DNA from: Paenibacillus sp. LHD-38
Lineage (GTDB): Bacteria > Bacillota > Bacilli > Paenibacillales > Paenibacillaceae
DNA: 64,000 nt
Direction: 5' to 3'
Assembly: GCF_031157315.1 (NCBI RefSeq)
Contig: NZ_JAVIFU010000004.1
Span: forward strand, 181,407-245,406
Shown: one piece after another, positions 8,941 through 18,535 of the stretch
Layout of the letters: every line of letters starts with the position of its first letter
Numbering within the stretch: position 1 is the first letter of the stretch
Notes under the pieces: generated by a model
What the model was told of the DNA's origin: nothing
Seen by the model: the letters and a program-made list of their open reading frames with translations, nothing else
Database searches by the model: none
Position numbers and translations under genes: made by a program

Positions 8941-8993
8941 AGGCCACCCAAGTCCGGCCAGGATAAATTTTTTCTTAAGGAAGTGATGACGGA

Positions 8994-9932
8994 ATGGCAG
9001 CTCATGCGCAAGACAACAAGGCTGTAGATACAAGTCCGCTGTGGAAACATGTTAGAAAGGAATGGAAGCTGTATTCGTTCCTGATTCTTCCTGTAATTTA
9101 TTTCATCATCTTCAAGTATACGCCGATGCTCGGGAACATCATCGCTTTCCGGAAGTATAGAGGCGGAACGAACTTTTTCGGTTCGGAATGGGTCGGATTT
9201 TCGTATTTCGAGATGTTTATGAAGGACCCTACGTTCTGGAGAGCCTTCTTCAACGATCTGACCTTAAGCGTAAGCTATCTCGTAGTCAAATTTCCCATCA
9301 CCTTGCTGTTCGCGCTGCTGCTGAACGAATTGCGGCGAGTCAAGTGGAAGAAGTTTGTGCAAACGGTTTCTTACCTTCCACATTTTATTTCCATGGTCAT
9401 TGTGGCGGGGATGATCAAGGAGATCGTTTCTATGACGGGACCGATTAACAATATATTGGCCTGGATGGGACTCGGTAAAATATCGTTTATTTCCTTGCCG
9501 GAATGGTTTCCGACGATATACGTCACTTCGGGCATCTGGCAAAGCCTCGGCTGGGGAACGATTCTTTATTTGGCGGCGATGACCGCCATCGATCCGTCGC
9601 TTTATGAAGCGGCGAAAATCGATGGAGCGAATCGGTTCAGGCTCGCGATGAATGTCACGATTCCTGGCATTTTGCCGACGGTCATGGTGCTCCTGATCTT
9701 GGATATCGGCAGCATCTTGGGCTCGAATTTCGAGAAAATCCTGCTTTTGTACAATCCTCTGACTTATGAAAGTGCGGATGTCATCTCCACCTACGTCTAC
9801 CGGATGGGTATCACCGGCAGCAACTTTAGTTATGCGACGGCGGTAGGCTTGTTCGAAGGCGTCATCGGACTGATTCTGGTGACGATCGCGAATGAAGTTT
9901 CGAAGCGAACAACGAAATCCAGCTTATGGTAG
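8994..9932 (+). CDS. lplB: ABC transporter permease, LplB family
   Basis: Integral membrane subunit of a type I carbohydrate importer, 312 residues with six predicted membrane helices. The first lies at YSFLILPVIYFIIFKY. The EAA loop that contacts the ATPase is clear: YEAAKIDGANRFRLAMNVTI near residues 203-222. It pairs with the next gene as a heterodimer; the stops and starts are 16 bases apart. No ATPase gene lies here; such systems usually share an MsmX-type ATPase coded elsewhere (family knowledge). The start at 8994 has AAGGA about 12 bases upstream. Confidence 0.9.
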   Translation: MAAHAQDNKAVDTSPLWKHVRKEWKLYSFLILPVIYFIIFKYTPMLGNIIAFRKYRGGTNFFGSEWVGFSYFEMFMKDPTFWRAFFNDLTLSVSYLVVKFPITLLFALLLNELRRVKWKKFVQTVSYLPHFISMVIVAGMIKEIVSMTGPINNILAWMGLGKISFISLPEWFPTIYVTSGIWQSLGWGTILYLAAMTAIDPSLYEAAKIDGANRFRLAMNVTIPGILPTVMVLLILDIGSILGSNFEKILLLYNPLTYESADVISTYVYRMGITGSNFSYATAVGLFEGVIGLILVTIANEVSKRTTKSSLW

Positions 9933-9948
9933 AAAGGAGCCAAACGAA

Positions 9949-10821
9949 GTGAATCGAACCTCTTCCTTTAATGCATTCACTGTTGTAAACGGTTTATTCA
10001 TGCTTCTAGTTGTCTTATTCACCTTATACCCGTTTGTCTATCTCGTGGCGCAGTCCCTCAGTTCGGAAGCTGCTATCTATGCCGGCAAGGTGACGTTCTT
10101 TCCGGTCGAATTTACAACCAAAACCTACGAGGTCATTCTGAGCAAGCCTGACTTTTTCCGTTATTACTGGAATACGATTGTTTATTCCGTGGTCGGCACG
10201 CTCATCGCAGTGACCGCGACGGCCGTCATGTCCTATCCGCTTTCAAAAGAGAGGCTGCGCCTCAATAAATTTTTTATCCCGTTCGTGCTGTTTACGATGT
10301 ATTTCGGCGGCGGTCTCATTCCGAACTACATCCTGATCGCGAAGACACTCGGCATGCGGGATACGATCTGGGCTATCGTCATTCCGGGGGCGATCAGCGC
10401 CTTCAATGTCATTCTAATGAAGACGTTCTTCGCCGGCATTCCGAACGAATTGGAAGAAGCGGGACGCGTCGACGGTCTGGACGTGTTCGGGATTTTTACA
10501 AAAATTATCATTCCTCTGTCGAAGCCGATTTTGGTCACGATTATGCTGTTCGTCATCGTCGGCATGTGGAATAACTGGTTTGGGCCTTCGCTCTTTTTGC
10601 AGTCGAAGGAGAAGTGGCCGGTCGCCTTGTACTTGAAGCAAATTATCGACAACGCGGTCAGTCCGACCGAGATCGGGGCTACGTCCGACCAGGCCAGCCA
10701 AATCGCGGCAAGCGTCAAATCGACGGCGATGGTACTCACCTCGCTGCCTATTATCTGCATCTATCCTTTCGTGCAGAAGTATTTTGTACAAGGGATGATG
10801 ATCGGAGCAGTCAAAGGGTAA
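9949..10821 (+). CDS. ytcP: ABC transporter permease, YtcP family
   Basis: Second membrane subunit of the importer. GTG 9949 is chosen as the start because GAAAGGAG lies eight bases ahead of it; an in-frame ATG at 9892 lies inside the upstream gene. The protein of 290 residues has an N-terminal helix (VVNGLFMLLVVLFTLYPF), further membrane helices and the EAA loop LEEAGRVDGLDVFGIFTKII. The ending FVQGMMIGAVKG is typical of this permease type. It follows lplB directly and is followed by a binding-protein gene after a hairpin. Confidence 0.9.
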   Translation: MNRTSSFNAFTVVNGLFMLLVVLFTLYPFVYLVAQSLSSEAAIYAGKVTFFPVEFTTKTYEVILSKPDFFRYYWNTIVYSVVGTLIAVTATAVMSYPLSKERLRLNKFFIPFVLFTMYFGGGLIPNYILIAKTLGMRDTIWAIVIPGAISAFNVILMKTFFAGIPNELEEAGRVDGLDVFGIFTKIIIPLSKPILVTIMLFVIVGMWNNWFGPSLFLQSKEKWPVALYLKQIIDNAVSPTEIGATSDQASQIAASVKSTAMVLTSLPIICIYPFVQKYFVQGMMIGAVKG

Positions 10822-10833
10822 TCGATGTAATCG

Positions 10834-10869
10834 ATATAACCGGAAGGGCTGCAGCCGTTTCCGTTATAT
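10834..10869 (+). other. Imperfect stem-loop between permease and binding-protein genes
   Basis: ATATAAC/GTTATAT and GGAA/TTCC arms enclose GGCTG/CAGCC, with a bulge. No T-run follows, so it is more likely an mRNA processing or stabilising hairpin than a terminator. Such hairpins can set different levels for permease and binding protein. Confidence 0.5.
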
Positions 10870-10906
10870 AAAAAATCGCAGGAACCAAATAAAGGGAGGC
10901 AGCGGT

Positions 10907-12577
10907 ATGAAGAAATTCAGTAAAGCGGCATTCATGATGATGCTGGCATTGATGCTTGTGTTTGTGACAGCGTGTTCATCTAATAACGAAGGCGCGTCGG
11001 GCAACGAAACGCCCGCATCGGGCAATGCAGGCACAGGCGGTGCGGATGCAGCGGAGGATTACGCTTTCGGGGAGGAGCAGACCTTCCACTCCAATGAGCC
11101 GGTAACCTATTCCATGATGTACAGCGACCATGAGAATTATCCTACGAAAGAGGACTGGAGACTATGGAGCGCCATTAAAGAAAAGACGAATGTGAGCTTC
11201 GACCTGTCCATCACGGCAAGAACGGAATATGAGAATCAAAAATCTCTGCTGGTGAACAGCGGTGATGCGCCTTACATCATTCCGAAAACGTACGATGAAT
11301 CCGCTTTCGTGGCATCCGGTCAGATCGTGCCGGTCAGCGATTGGGTGCAGTATATGCCGAACTACATGAAAGCCGTGAAAGATTGGGGAATGGAAGAGGA
11401 TCTGAAGGCCAAGATGAAGAATGACGGGAAATATTACGTCCTTCCAGGCATGTGGGAGATCGCCGGCGGCGGTTATTCCTATATCATCCGCAAAGATGTG
11501 TTCGAAGCGGCGGGCGTGGACGTCGAGGGTGAGCAAGGGAACTGGACGTACGAGGAATTCTCTGCAGCGATGAAGAAGGTGAAAGAGCATACGGGCTCGG
11601 AATACGTGTTCTCTGATCAATTCAAAGGTGATTCAGCGCTCAACATTACCGCTGTTCAATATGGCGTTACCGGCGGATGGGGACTGTCGAACGGTCTGGT
11701 CTTTGACCATGAGAAGAAGCAGTTCACTTTTGCCAATGCATCGGATGATTTCAAGAACTACCTTGGTTATTTCAATAAGCTGATTACCGATGGCATTATG
11801 GATCCTGAATCCTTCACGCAAGAAGACGATGCGGCACAAGCCAAGTTCTTCAAAGGCGATACCTACGTGATAAGCGGAATCTATCAGGTACTGGCGGATT
11901 TCAAAAGCAAAATGCAAGATCCGAATGCCGAATTGTATATGATCACACAACCCGGCGGACCAAAAGGAAAGCTTCAGGTCGAGACTTCCCGATTGGAGAA
12001 CGGGGTCATGATCAGCAAGAACGCGCTTGACGATTTGGGCGAGGGAGGCTTTATCAAGATGCTTCGTTTCGTCGACTGGCTCTGGTATTCCAATGAAGGT
12101 CAAACACTCAGCTTGTGGGGCGTAGAAGGCGAAACATATGATCTGAATGCAGACGGAAATATCGTGCTCAAGCCGGATATCTATTACAACGGGATGAACG
12201 AAGGCGCAACGAAGCAGCTGAACGTCGATTACGGCTTCGCCGGAGGGGTGTTCGCCTACGGGGGTTCTGCAAAGCTCAGAATGTCCAAGATGACAGAAGG
12301 TGAGAAGGACTTCGTGAATCGCGTCCAGTCGACACGGGAGCCGCGTAAGCTGGCGCCGCCGATTATGGGTTCACCGGAGGAAAGCGAACAGATGAATCTC
12401 ATCTCGACACCGCTTATGGATTACGTGAAAACGATGACGTTAAAATTTGTTACCGGTCAAGAAAGCTTCGATAAATGGGACAACTATAAGGCTCAGGTTG
12501 AAGCGAACGGCAGCACGCGGTATACGGACATGGCAAATGATATTTTCGAGAAGACCAAGAGCTTGCTGGGTTATTAA
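10907..12577 (+). CDS. ABC transporter sugar-binding lipoprotein
   Basis: Extracellular solute-binding protein of 556 residues with a lipobox VTAC and lipid-attachment Cys23, followed by a Ser/Asn/Gly/Ala-rich linker usual for surface-tethered proteins. AAAGGGAGG precedes the start. Body motifs include YYVLPGMWEIAGGGYSYIIR and the late segment LRFVDWLWYSNEGQ. It follows the permease genes and probably delivers the oligosaccharide to them. Its role beside the first binding protein at 6165 is open: the two may bind different ligands or one may be an older copy. Confidence 0.88.
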   Translation: MKKFSKAAFMMMLALMLVFVTACSSNNEGASGNETPASGNAGTGGADAAEDYAFGEEQTFHSNEPVTYSMMYSDHENYPTKEDWRLWSAIKEKTNVSFDLSITARTEYENQKSLLVNSGDAPYIIPKTYDESAFVASGQIVPVSDWVQYMPNYMKAVKDWGMEEDLKAKMKNDGKYYVLPGMWEIAGGGYSYIIRKDVFEAAGVDVEGEQGNWTYEEFSAAMKKVKEHTGSEYVFSDQFKGDSALNITAVQYGVTGGWGLSNGLVFDHEKKQFTFANASDDFKNYLGYFNKLITDGIMDPESFTQEDDAAQAKFFKGDTYVISGIYQVLADFKSKMQDPNAELYMITQPGGPKGKLQVETSRLENGVMISKNALDDLGEGGFIKMLRFVDWLWYSNEGQTLSLWGVEGETYDLNADGNIVLKPDIYYNGMNEGATKQLNVDYGFAGGVFAYGGSAKLRMSKMTEGEKDFVNRVQSTREPRKLAPPIMGSPEESEQMNLISTPLMDYVKTMTLKFVTGQESFDKWDNYKAQVEANGSTRYTDMANDIFEKTKSLLGY

Positions 12578-12636
12578 TGGTCAAGCGTAAACGGCTGTCG
12601 CCGTCCTCAGTAGCAAAAGCTATCGTTTCGCGGAGA

Positions 12637-12680
12637 TATATAAGCACATTTATAAGTGAAAACTTATAAATTCTTATATA
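12637..12680 (+). other. AT-rich hairpin
   Basis: TTTATAAGT/ACTTATAAA closes on GAAA, with outer arms TATATAAG/CTTATATA. It stands just ahead of the terminator at 12690 and may be a 3'-end stabilising structure or a regulator site. Confidence 0.5.
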
Positions 12681-12689
12681 TTAAAAAAG

Positions 12690-12738
12690 GGGCTAGGTGT
12701 GCGGTCTTCCGAAGGAGGATGCACCTAGCCCTCTTTTC
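12690..12738 (+). terminator. Terminator after the binding-protein gene
   Basis: Stem GGGCTAGGTG (12690-12699) with CACCTAGCCC (12722-12731), then TCTTTTC. An A-run precedes the left arm. Confidence 0.8.
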
Positions 12739-12782
12739 TAGAAATATAAGCGTGGTTAAGTTTAGAACGGAGGTATTGTCAG

Positions 12783-13067
12783 GTGACGGAGATGAGCGAA
12801 ACAATCGAAAATGAAGCGTGGCTTCGTTATAATGTCATTGAGGATGAAGGGCTGCGGGAGGAGTACCGGGTTCGCTGCTCGGCCATTGCAATCACGGAGC
12901 AAACCAAGGTATTGCGCACCGCGGAAAGAGAACTGGCGGAAGCTGTACAGGCCATGACCGGATACTCGCCTGATCTCGTTACGATTCGGGATCACCTTGT
13001 TCCAAGCGTGATCATCGGGGTCTTAGGCAGCGGGGATGCCGGGATCGACCGCGAAGTAGGAGCTTAA
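12783..13067 (+). pseudogene. aguA: GH67 alpha-glucuronidase, N-terminal part before an in-frame TAA
   Basis: This 94-codon stretch and the frame from 13074 are one gene: both lie in the same frame, parted only by TAA at 13065-13067, and together give about 690 residues, the usual GH67 length. The piece begins with the family's AWLRYNVI-type opening and has the features of the N-terminal GH67 domain (VLRTAERELAEAVQAM, then PSVIIGVLGSG). GTG 12783 and ATG 12792 are both possible starts behind CGGAGGT. No base insertion is needed to explain the break; a single change at one codon suffices. Whether it is a true mutation or a sequencing error cannot be told here. Confidence 0.75.
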
Positions 13068-13073
13068 GCCGCA

Positions 13074-14864
13074 ATGATCGGCGACGAAGGGTACGTGATC
13101 CGGTCGCTGAACGGCCCGGAGGGAGAGCCGAACCGAATCGCGATCGTCGGGAAGTCGGAACGCGGCGCACTGTATGGAGCCTTTCACTTGATCCGGTTGA
13201 TGCAGATGAGGGAGCCGATCGGCGAGCTGCATATCGTCGAGACGCCTGCCAACGGGTTGAGGATGATCAATCAGTGGGACAACATGGACGGATCGATCGA
13301 ACGCGGCTATGCCGGAAAGTCGATCTTTTACCGGAACGATGGTTTCGTGGAAGACTTAACCCGCATCCGGGACTATGCCCGGCTGCTGTCTTCCGTCGGA
13401 ATCAATGCGATCTCGATCAATAATGTGAACGTTCACCGGGAAGAGACGAAATTGATTACAGCGGAGTATGAAGAGACGTTAACGAAAGTGGCGGACGTAT
13501 TCGGAGAATACGCCATTCAATTATTCCTTAGCATTAACTTCGCGAGTCCGATCGCGGTTGGCGGTCTGCCTACGGCGGATCCCTTGGATCAGGCGGTCAG
13601 AGACTGGTGGGCCGAACGGGCGTCCGCCCTTTATCTTGCGATTCCCGACTTTGGCGGTTTTCTGGTGAAGGCCGACTCCGAATTTCGTCCCGGCCCCTTT
13701 ACTTACGGACGGAATCATGCGGACGGAGCGAACATGCTGGCCGAAGCGCTGGCGCCGCACGGCGGGCTGGTCATCTGGCGCTGCTTCGTATACAACTGTC
13801 TTCAGGATTGGCGTGATCGTTCGACGGACCGGGCCAAGGCGGCCTATGACCACTTTATGCCGCTCGATGGACGTTTCGCCGATAATGTCATTCTGCAGAT
13901 CAAGAACGGGCCGATGGACTTTCAAGTCCGCGAACCGGTATCGCCTTTGTTCGGAGGGCTCCGTGAAACGAATCAAATCCTGGAGCTGCAAATCACCCAG
14001 GAATATACGGGGCAGCAGAAGCATGTCTGCTATCTGGTGCCGCAGTGGAAAGAAATTCTCGACACCGATACGCATGCCGCCGGTGAGGGGTCGACCATTG
14101 CCAAGATCGCGCAAGGCGCCATGTGGGGCCGTCCGTACGGCGGAATTGCGGCCGTGTCGAACATCGGGGACGACGCTTGCTGGACCGGGCATCCGCTGGC
14201 TCAAGCAAACCTATACGGATATGGACGGTTGACGTGGAGTCCTTCGTTATCCGCCGAACGGATCACGTCGGAGTGGATTCGGCTAAGTCTCGGCCGCGAT
14301 AGGGCGGTCGAAGAAGTCGTCACGAACATCTTAATGAAGTCTTGGGGCATATACGAAAGCTACACCGCTCCGCTCGGCGTCGGTTGGATGGTGAATCCGA
14401 ATCATCATTACGGCCCGAACGTAGACGGATACGAGTATTCGAAGTGGGGGACGTACCATTTCGCGGATCACCAAGGCATCGGGGTCGATCGAACGATGGA
14501 AACAGGCACCGGGTACGCTGCACAATACCATTCGCCTCGTCGCGAGATGTATAATTCATTGGAAAGTTGTCCCGATGAACTGCTGCTGTTCTTCCACCAT
14601 GTCCCGTATACTCATGTTTTGCATAGCGGCAAGACGGTGATCCAGCATATTTACGACACGCATTTCGAAGGCGCGGAAGCGGCGGCGGCCTTGCTGGACG
14701 ATTGGCGATCGGTCGGAGGCAAGGTCAACGAGAAGGATTTCGAGCTTGTCGCCTCCCGGTTATCAGAGCAGCACGAACACGCCAAAGAATGGCGGGACAT
14801 GATCAATACGTATTTCTATCGGAAGTCAGGCATTGCGGACTCGCAAGGCCGCCTAATCTATTGA
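13074..14864 (+). pseudogene. aguA: GH67 alpha-glucuronidase, catalytic part after the in-frame TAA
   Basis: The catalytic TIM barrel and C-terminal domain of a GH67 alpha-glucuronidase, which removes (4-O-methyl)glucuronic acid from the non-reducing end of aldouronic acids. Catalytic residues are all present: Glu203 of this fragment in KADSEF, Asp282 in GPMDFQ and Glu310 in ITQEYTGQ. The spacings of 79 and 28 residues match the Glu285/Asp364/Glu392 set of Geobacillus alpha-glucuronidase. There is no signal peptide, as expected for a cytosolic enzyme acting on imported oligomers. The ATG at 13074 could allow re-initiation, but the fragment lacks most of the N-terminal domain. It follows the transporter genes as in known aldouronate-use clusters of Paenibacillus. 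Confidence 0.85.
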
Positions 14865-14878
14865 TGCAGCACGGACAA

Positions 14879-14918
14879 GAAATGCGGGGCATCGCGATCA
14901 TGCGAAGCACCGCATTTC
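14879..14918 (+). other. Hairpin between GH67 and GH2 genes
   Basis: GAAATGCGG and CCGCATTTC form a 9-bp perfect stem. No T-run follows, so it may be an mRNA processing or partial attenuation site, not a clear terminator. Confidence 0.45.
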
Positions 14919-14996
14919 AATCTTGGAATAGTAGGGTGCAGGCGTAAACGAATAATACGCTCTATCCCAATACCTGCGAAAGCGAGCTGTTCGACC

Positions 14997-17900
14997 ATGA
15001 ATACGAAATTACTTTTCAACGATGGATGGGAATTTTCCAAAAGCGGTCTGGATGTTACGGACCATGCCGGGCTGCACTTCGAACCGGTGGATCTTCCTCA
15101 TGATTGGTTGATCTATAATACATTGGCACTTTACGAGAACGGTATCGGCTGGTATCGTAAGAAATTTATCTGGACACAGCGCGATCGCGAGCTCCTGCTC
15201 TGCTTCGACGGCGTGTACATGGATTCTTCCCTATACATAAACGGTCAGCTTGCAGGCGAATGGAAATACGGATACTCTTCCTTCGAACACGAGATTACGG
15301 ACGCGGTCATCGAAGGTGAAAATGAAATCATCGTGAAAGTCGTGCATCAGAGTCCAAACAGCCGATGGTATTCGGGAGCAGGGATATACCGGAACGTCTG
15401 GTTGAAGGAACGGGACAAAAATCACATTCTCACGGATGGCCTGTATGTCACATCCAAGCAGCAAGATGGCGGCTGGTTGGTGGAAATCGACTCGGACTTA
15501 CAAATCGAAGAAGACGTTTTTCTTTCGCACAATATCAGCTGCCAGGGCCAGACGGTCGCTGCCGCTTCGGAGCGGGTAACAGCAAGCCGCGGCTCGATCA
15601 CGAAAAACCGCCAAACGTTAACCGTAGATCATCCCATGTTATGGAGCACGGACGAGCCGACTCTGTACCTGATCGTCACGCGAATGCATCGAGCAGCGGC
15701 CGAATCGGCCGAGGAACAGTGCAGCGAAGAACTAGAGAAGATCACCTTGCCTCTAGGCTTCCGGAGCATCGTTCTCGACCCGGAGCAGGGACTTCAGGTG
15801 AACGGGAAGAAGCTGAAATTGAATGGCGTCTGCGAGCATCATGACTTGGGTGCTCTAGGAGCGGCGTTTAACATCTATGCGCTGCGAAGAAGATTCGAGA
15901 TCCTGAAAGAAATGGGCGTCAACGCCATCCGCACGGCACATAATATGCCGGCTCCGGAGCTCATGGATTTGGCGGACGAAATGGGACTGTTCGTCGTCAC
16001 GGAGGCGTTCGACATGTGGGAACGATCGAAGACAACTTACGATTACGCAAGATTTTTCAAAGATTGGGCATATCTTGACGTGAAAAGCTGGGTGCTGCGA
16101 GACCGGAATCATCCGAGCCTGCTGATGTGGAGCATCGGGAACGAGATTTACGATACGCATGCTGACGAACGAGGCCAGGAAGTCACCAGAATGCTCATGG
16201 AATATGTATTGGAATTCGATCCGAAGCAGAATGCTCGGGTTACGATCGGGTCGAACTATATGCCGTGGGAGAATGCGCAGAAATGCGCCGATATCGTAAA
16301 GGTTGCCGGCTACAATTACGCGGAGAAATATTACCGTAAGCATCATGAAGAGCATCCGGATTGGATCATCTACGGCAGTGAGACTGCTTCGGTCGTCCAG
16401 AGCAGAGGGATTTATCATTTCCCGTTCGAGAAATCGATTCTTGCCGACGATGACGAGCAATGCTCCGCCCTAGGGAACAGTTCGACAAGCTGGGGAGCCA
16501 AATCGGCGGAAGCCTGTATCTTGGCGGAGCGGGATACGCCGTTTTCTCTTGGTCAGTTCCTGTGGACCGGATTCGACTATATCGGGGAACCGACGCCGTA
16601 CCATACCAAGAATTCCTATTTCGGTCAGATCGATACGGCTACGTTCAAGAAAGATTCCTATTACATCTATCAAGCTGCTTGGACCGATTATAGAACGAAT
16701 CCAATGGTGCATGTCTTCCCATACTGGGATTTCAATGACGGGCAAATCATCGATGTTCGTGTATGCTCGAACGCGCCTAAGATCGAGCTGCAGTTCAATG
16801 GGACTACGATTGGAACACACGAAATCGATCACGAGCATGGGTCGCAGCTTATTGGTTGGTGGAAGGTTCCTTATGCGGAAGGGGAAATCAAGGCCATCGC
16901 CTATGACGAAACGGGCAAAGTCATAGTGACCGATGCTCGAAGATCCTTCGGGGATGCGAACAGTATATGTCTCCAAGCGGATAAAGAGGTGTTTGCGGCG
17001 GACGGTACTGATTTGATTTTCGTGGAAATCGGTATGTTGGACGGTGAGGGTCATCCGGTAGACAACGCGAACAATCGCGTGCATGTCGAGGTGACGGGGG
17101 CAGGCCGGTTGCTGGGGCTTGATAACGGCGACAGCACGGATTTTGATCCGTATAAGGGAAAAAGCAGAAGATTGTTCAGCGGTAAGTTGATGGTGATCAT
17201 CGGCGCGACGCTGGAGCCGGGCAAAGTCCGAATCGAAGTATCCTCTGAGGGTATGCGAACCGAGGCGGCGGAATTTGAGTCGCATCCCGTGAAAAACGGA
17301 ATTCAGCAAGGAATTTCAGCGAACGCTAGAAATCAAGAGCTGCACTGCGTGACAGGGGGCTGCGATGAAATTCCGCTTCGTAAGATCGAAATCATCAGCG
17401 ACTCGGGACAAGACTTAGATGAATCTACAAAGGAGATAACCGTTCGAGCCAAATTATGGCCGGAAAACTCCACCTATCGAGACGTCGAGTGGCGCGCCGT
17501 AACGGATGAAGGTATCGACTCGAATATTGCCAGGGTCGAAGCGAACGGACTTGAGGCGAAGATCTCCGCCATCGGCGACGGTGCTTTCCGTCTGCGCTGT
17601 ACGACCAAGAACGGCACGGACAAGACGAAGTTTATCTCCCAGTTGGAGTTTAAGGCAACAGGTCTAGGAACAGCCTACAAGGATCCCTATGGATTCATCT
17701 CGGCGGGACTTTACGATTACAGTAAAGGCGATGCCGGGAACGGCAACGAAAGAGGTGTAGCGACGAGCAGAGACGGCGAGACGCACGTAGGCTTCCGCGA
17801 TATCGACTTCGGTCCGTATGGCTCCGACACCATCACGATTCCAATCTTCGCGTTATCCAGTGAAGAATATACGATGCAAATTTGGGAAGGGATGCCCGGC

Positions 17901-18443
17901 GAAGAGGCCAGCTCCTTAGTTGCCGACGTGATTTATCAGAAGCCGTCCAAGTGGAACGTATATCAAGAAGAAACGTATCGCCTGACCAAGAGACTTCGCG
18001 GAATTACGTCGATCTGCTTCGTGCTTCGTCAGAAGGTGCACATCAAAGGATTTTCCTTTGAACGTCAGAACCGGGCTTTCGAACGAAATTCGGCGGCGTC
18101 CTGCGACCGGATTTATGGGGATACGTTTACCTTCGCAGATGATCGTGTGGAGGGCATCGGGAATAACGTCTCACTTGAATTTTCGCAGATGGCGTTTACC
18201 GGCGAAGGTGTTTCGAAGCTAGTCGTAAACGGGAGATCGCCAATCGACAAGAATACGATTCATATCCGGTTTGCCGGCGATAACGGTGAAACCAATCAAC
18301 TCGTGGAATTTGAGAAATCCGCTGGATACGAAGAACGGGTGTTTGAATTGGAACAGGTGACAGGGTTGCAAAAAGTGACATTCATCTTCCTGCCGGGGAG
18401 CAACTTCGACTTCGGCTGGTTCCGCTTTATGCGGGGGGTTTGA
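14997..18443 (+). CDS. Large GH2-family glycoside hydrolase with C-terminal carbohydrate-binding-like modules
   Basis: A 1148-residue enzyme of glycoside hydrolase family 2 (beta-galactosidase, glucuronidase and related activities). Order: jelly-roll sugar-binding domain (from LFNDGWEF, with VDLPHDW), immunoglobulin-like domain, TIM barrel with acid/base Glu383 in SIGNEIY and nucleophile Glu462 in YGSETAS, a DUF4982-like region near WWKVPYAEGEIKA, a further Ig-like region, then about 400 residues that look like two CBM6-type modules (GTAYKDPYGFISAGLY and a later block ending FDFGWFRFMRGV). No signal peptide is seen, so it is probably cytosolic and acts on imported oligosaccharides. The substrate is unknown. 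The ribosome site before 14997 is weak. Confidence 0.85.
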   Translation: MNTKLLFNDGWEFSKSGLDVTDHAGLHFEPVDLPHDWLIYNTLALYENGIGWYRKKFIWTQRDRELLLCFDGVYMDSSLYINGQLAGEWKYGYSSFEHEITDAVIEGENEIIVKVVHQSPNSRWYSGAGIYRNVWLKERDKNHILTDGLYVTSKQQDGGWLVEIDSDLQIEEDVFLSHNISCQGQTVAAASERVTASRGSITKNRQTLTVDHPMLWSTDEPTLYLIVTRMHRAAAESAEEQCSEELEKITLPLGFRSIVLDPEQGLQVNGKKLKLNGVCEHHDLGALGAAFNIYALRRRFEILKEMGVNAIRTAHNMPAPELMDLADEMGLFVVTEAFDMWERSKTTYDYARFFKDWAYLDVKSWVLRDRNHPSLLMWSIGNEIYDTHADERGQEVTRMLMEYVLEFDPKQNARVTIGSNYMPWENAQKCADIVKVAGYNYAEKYYRKHHEEHPDWIIYGSETASVVQSRGIYHFPFEKSILADDDEQCSALGNSSTSWGAKSAEACILAERDTPFSLGQFLWTGFDYIGEPTPYHTKNSYFGQIDTATFKKDSYYIYQAAWTDYRTNPMVHVFPYWDFNDGQIIDVRVCSNAPKIELQFNGTTIGTHEIDHEHGSQLIGWWKVPYAEGEIKAIAYDETGKVIVTDARRSFGDANSICLQADKEVFAADGTDLIFVEIGMLDGEGHPVDNANNRVHVEVTGAGRLLGLDNGDSTDFDPYKGKSRRLFSGKLMVIIGATLEPGKVRIEVSSEGMRTEAAEFESHPVKNGIQQGISANARNQELHCVTGGCDEIPLRKIEIISDSGQDLDESTKEITVRAKLWPENSTYRDVEWRAVTDEGIDSNIARVEANGLEAKISAIGDGAFRLRCTTKNGTDKTKFISQLEFKATGLGTAYKDPYGFISAGLYDYSKGDAGNGNERGVATSRDGETHVGFRDIDFGPYGSDTITIPIFALSSEEYTMQIWEGMPGEEASSLVADVIYQKPSKWNVYQEETYRLTKRLRGITSICFVLRQKVHIKGFSFERQNRAFERNSAASCDRIYGDTFTFADDRVEGIGNNVSLEFSQMAFTGEGVSKLVVNGRSPIDKNTIHIRFAGDNGETNQLVEFEKSAGYEERVFELEQVTGLQKVTFIFLPGSNFDFGWFRFMRGV

Positions 18444-18535
18444 TACAATAGGGGAAGGAGAAGAGGGACGCGGGGAGTAATCCTTGCCCCTCGGCTCGTT
18501 CCTTTTTTTATGTGATTCGAAATAACCTTACAGAA

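Noticed and set aside
8818..9027. A 69-codon frame spanning repeat copy B and overlapping the lplB start
   Set aside because: No ribosome site, overlaps a clear gene start, and the matching part in copy A lacks a start and ends soon. More likely a by-product of the repeat.
18460..18510. Terminator after the GH2 gene
   Set aside because: A GGGG/CCCC pairing and a T-run are present, but the stem does not extend well; not strong enough to list.
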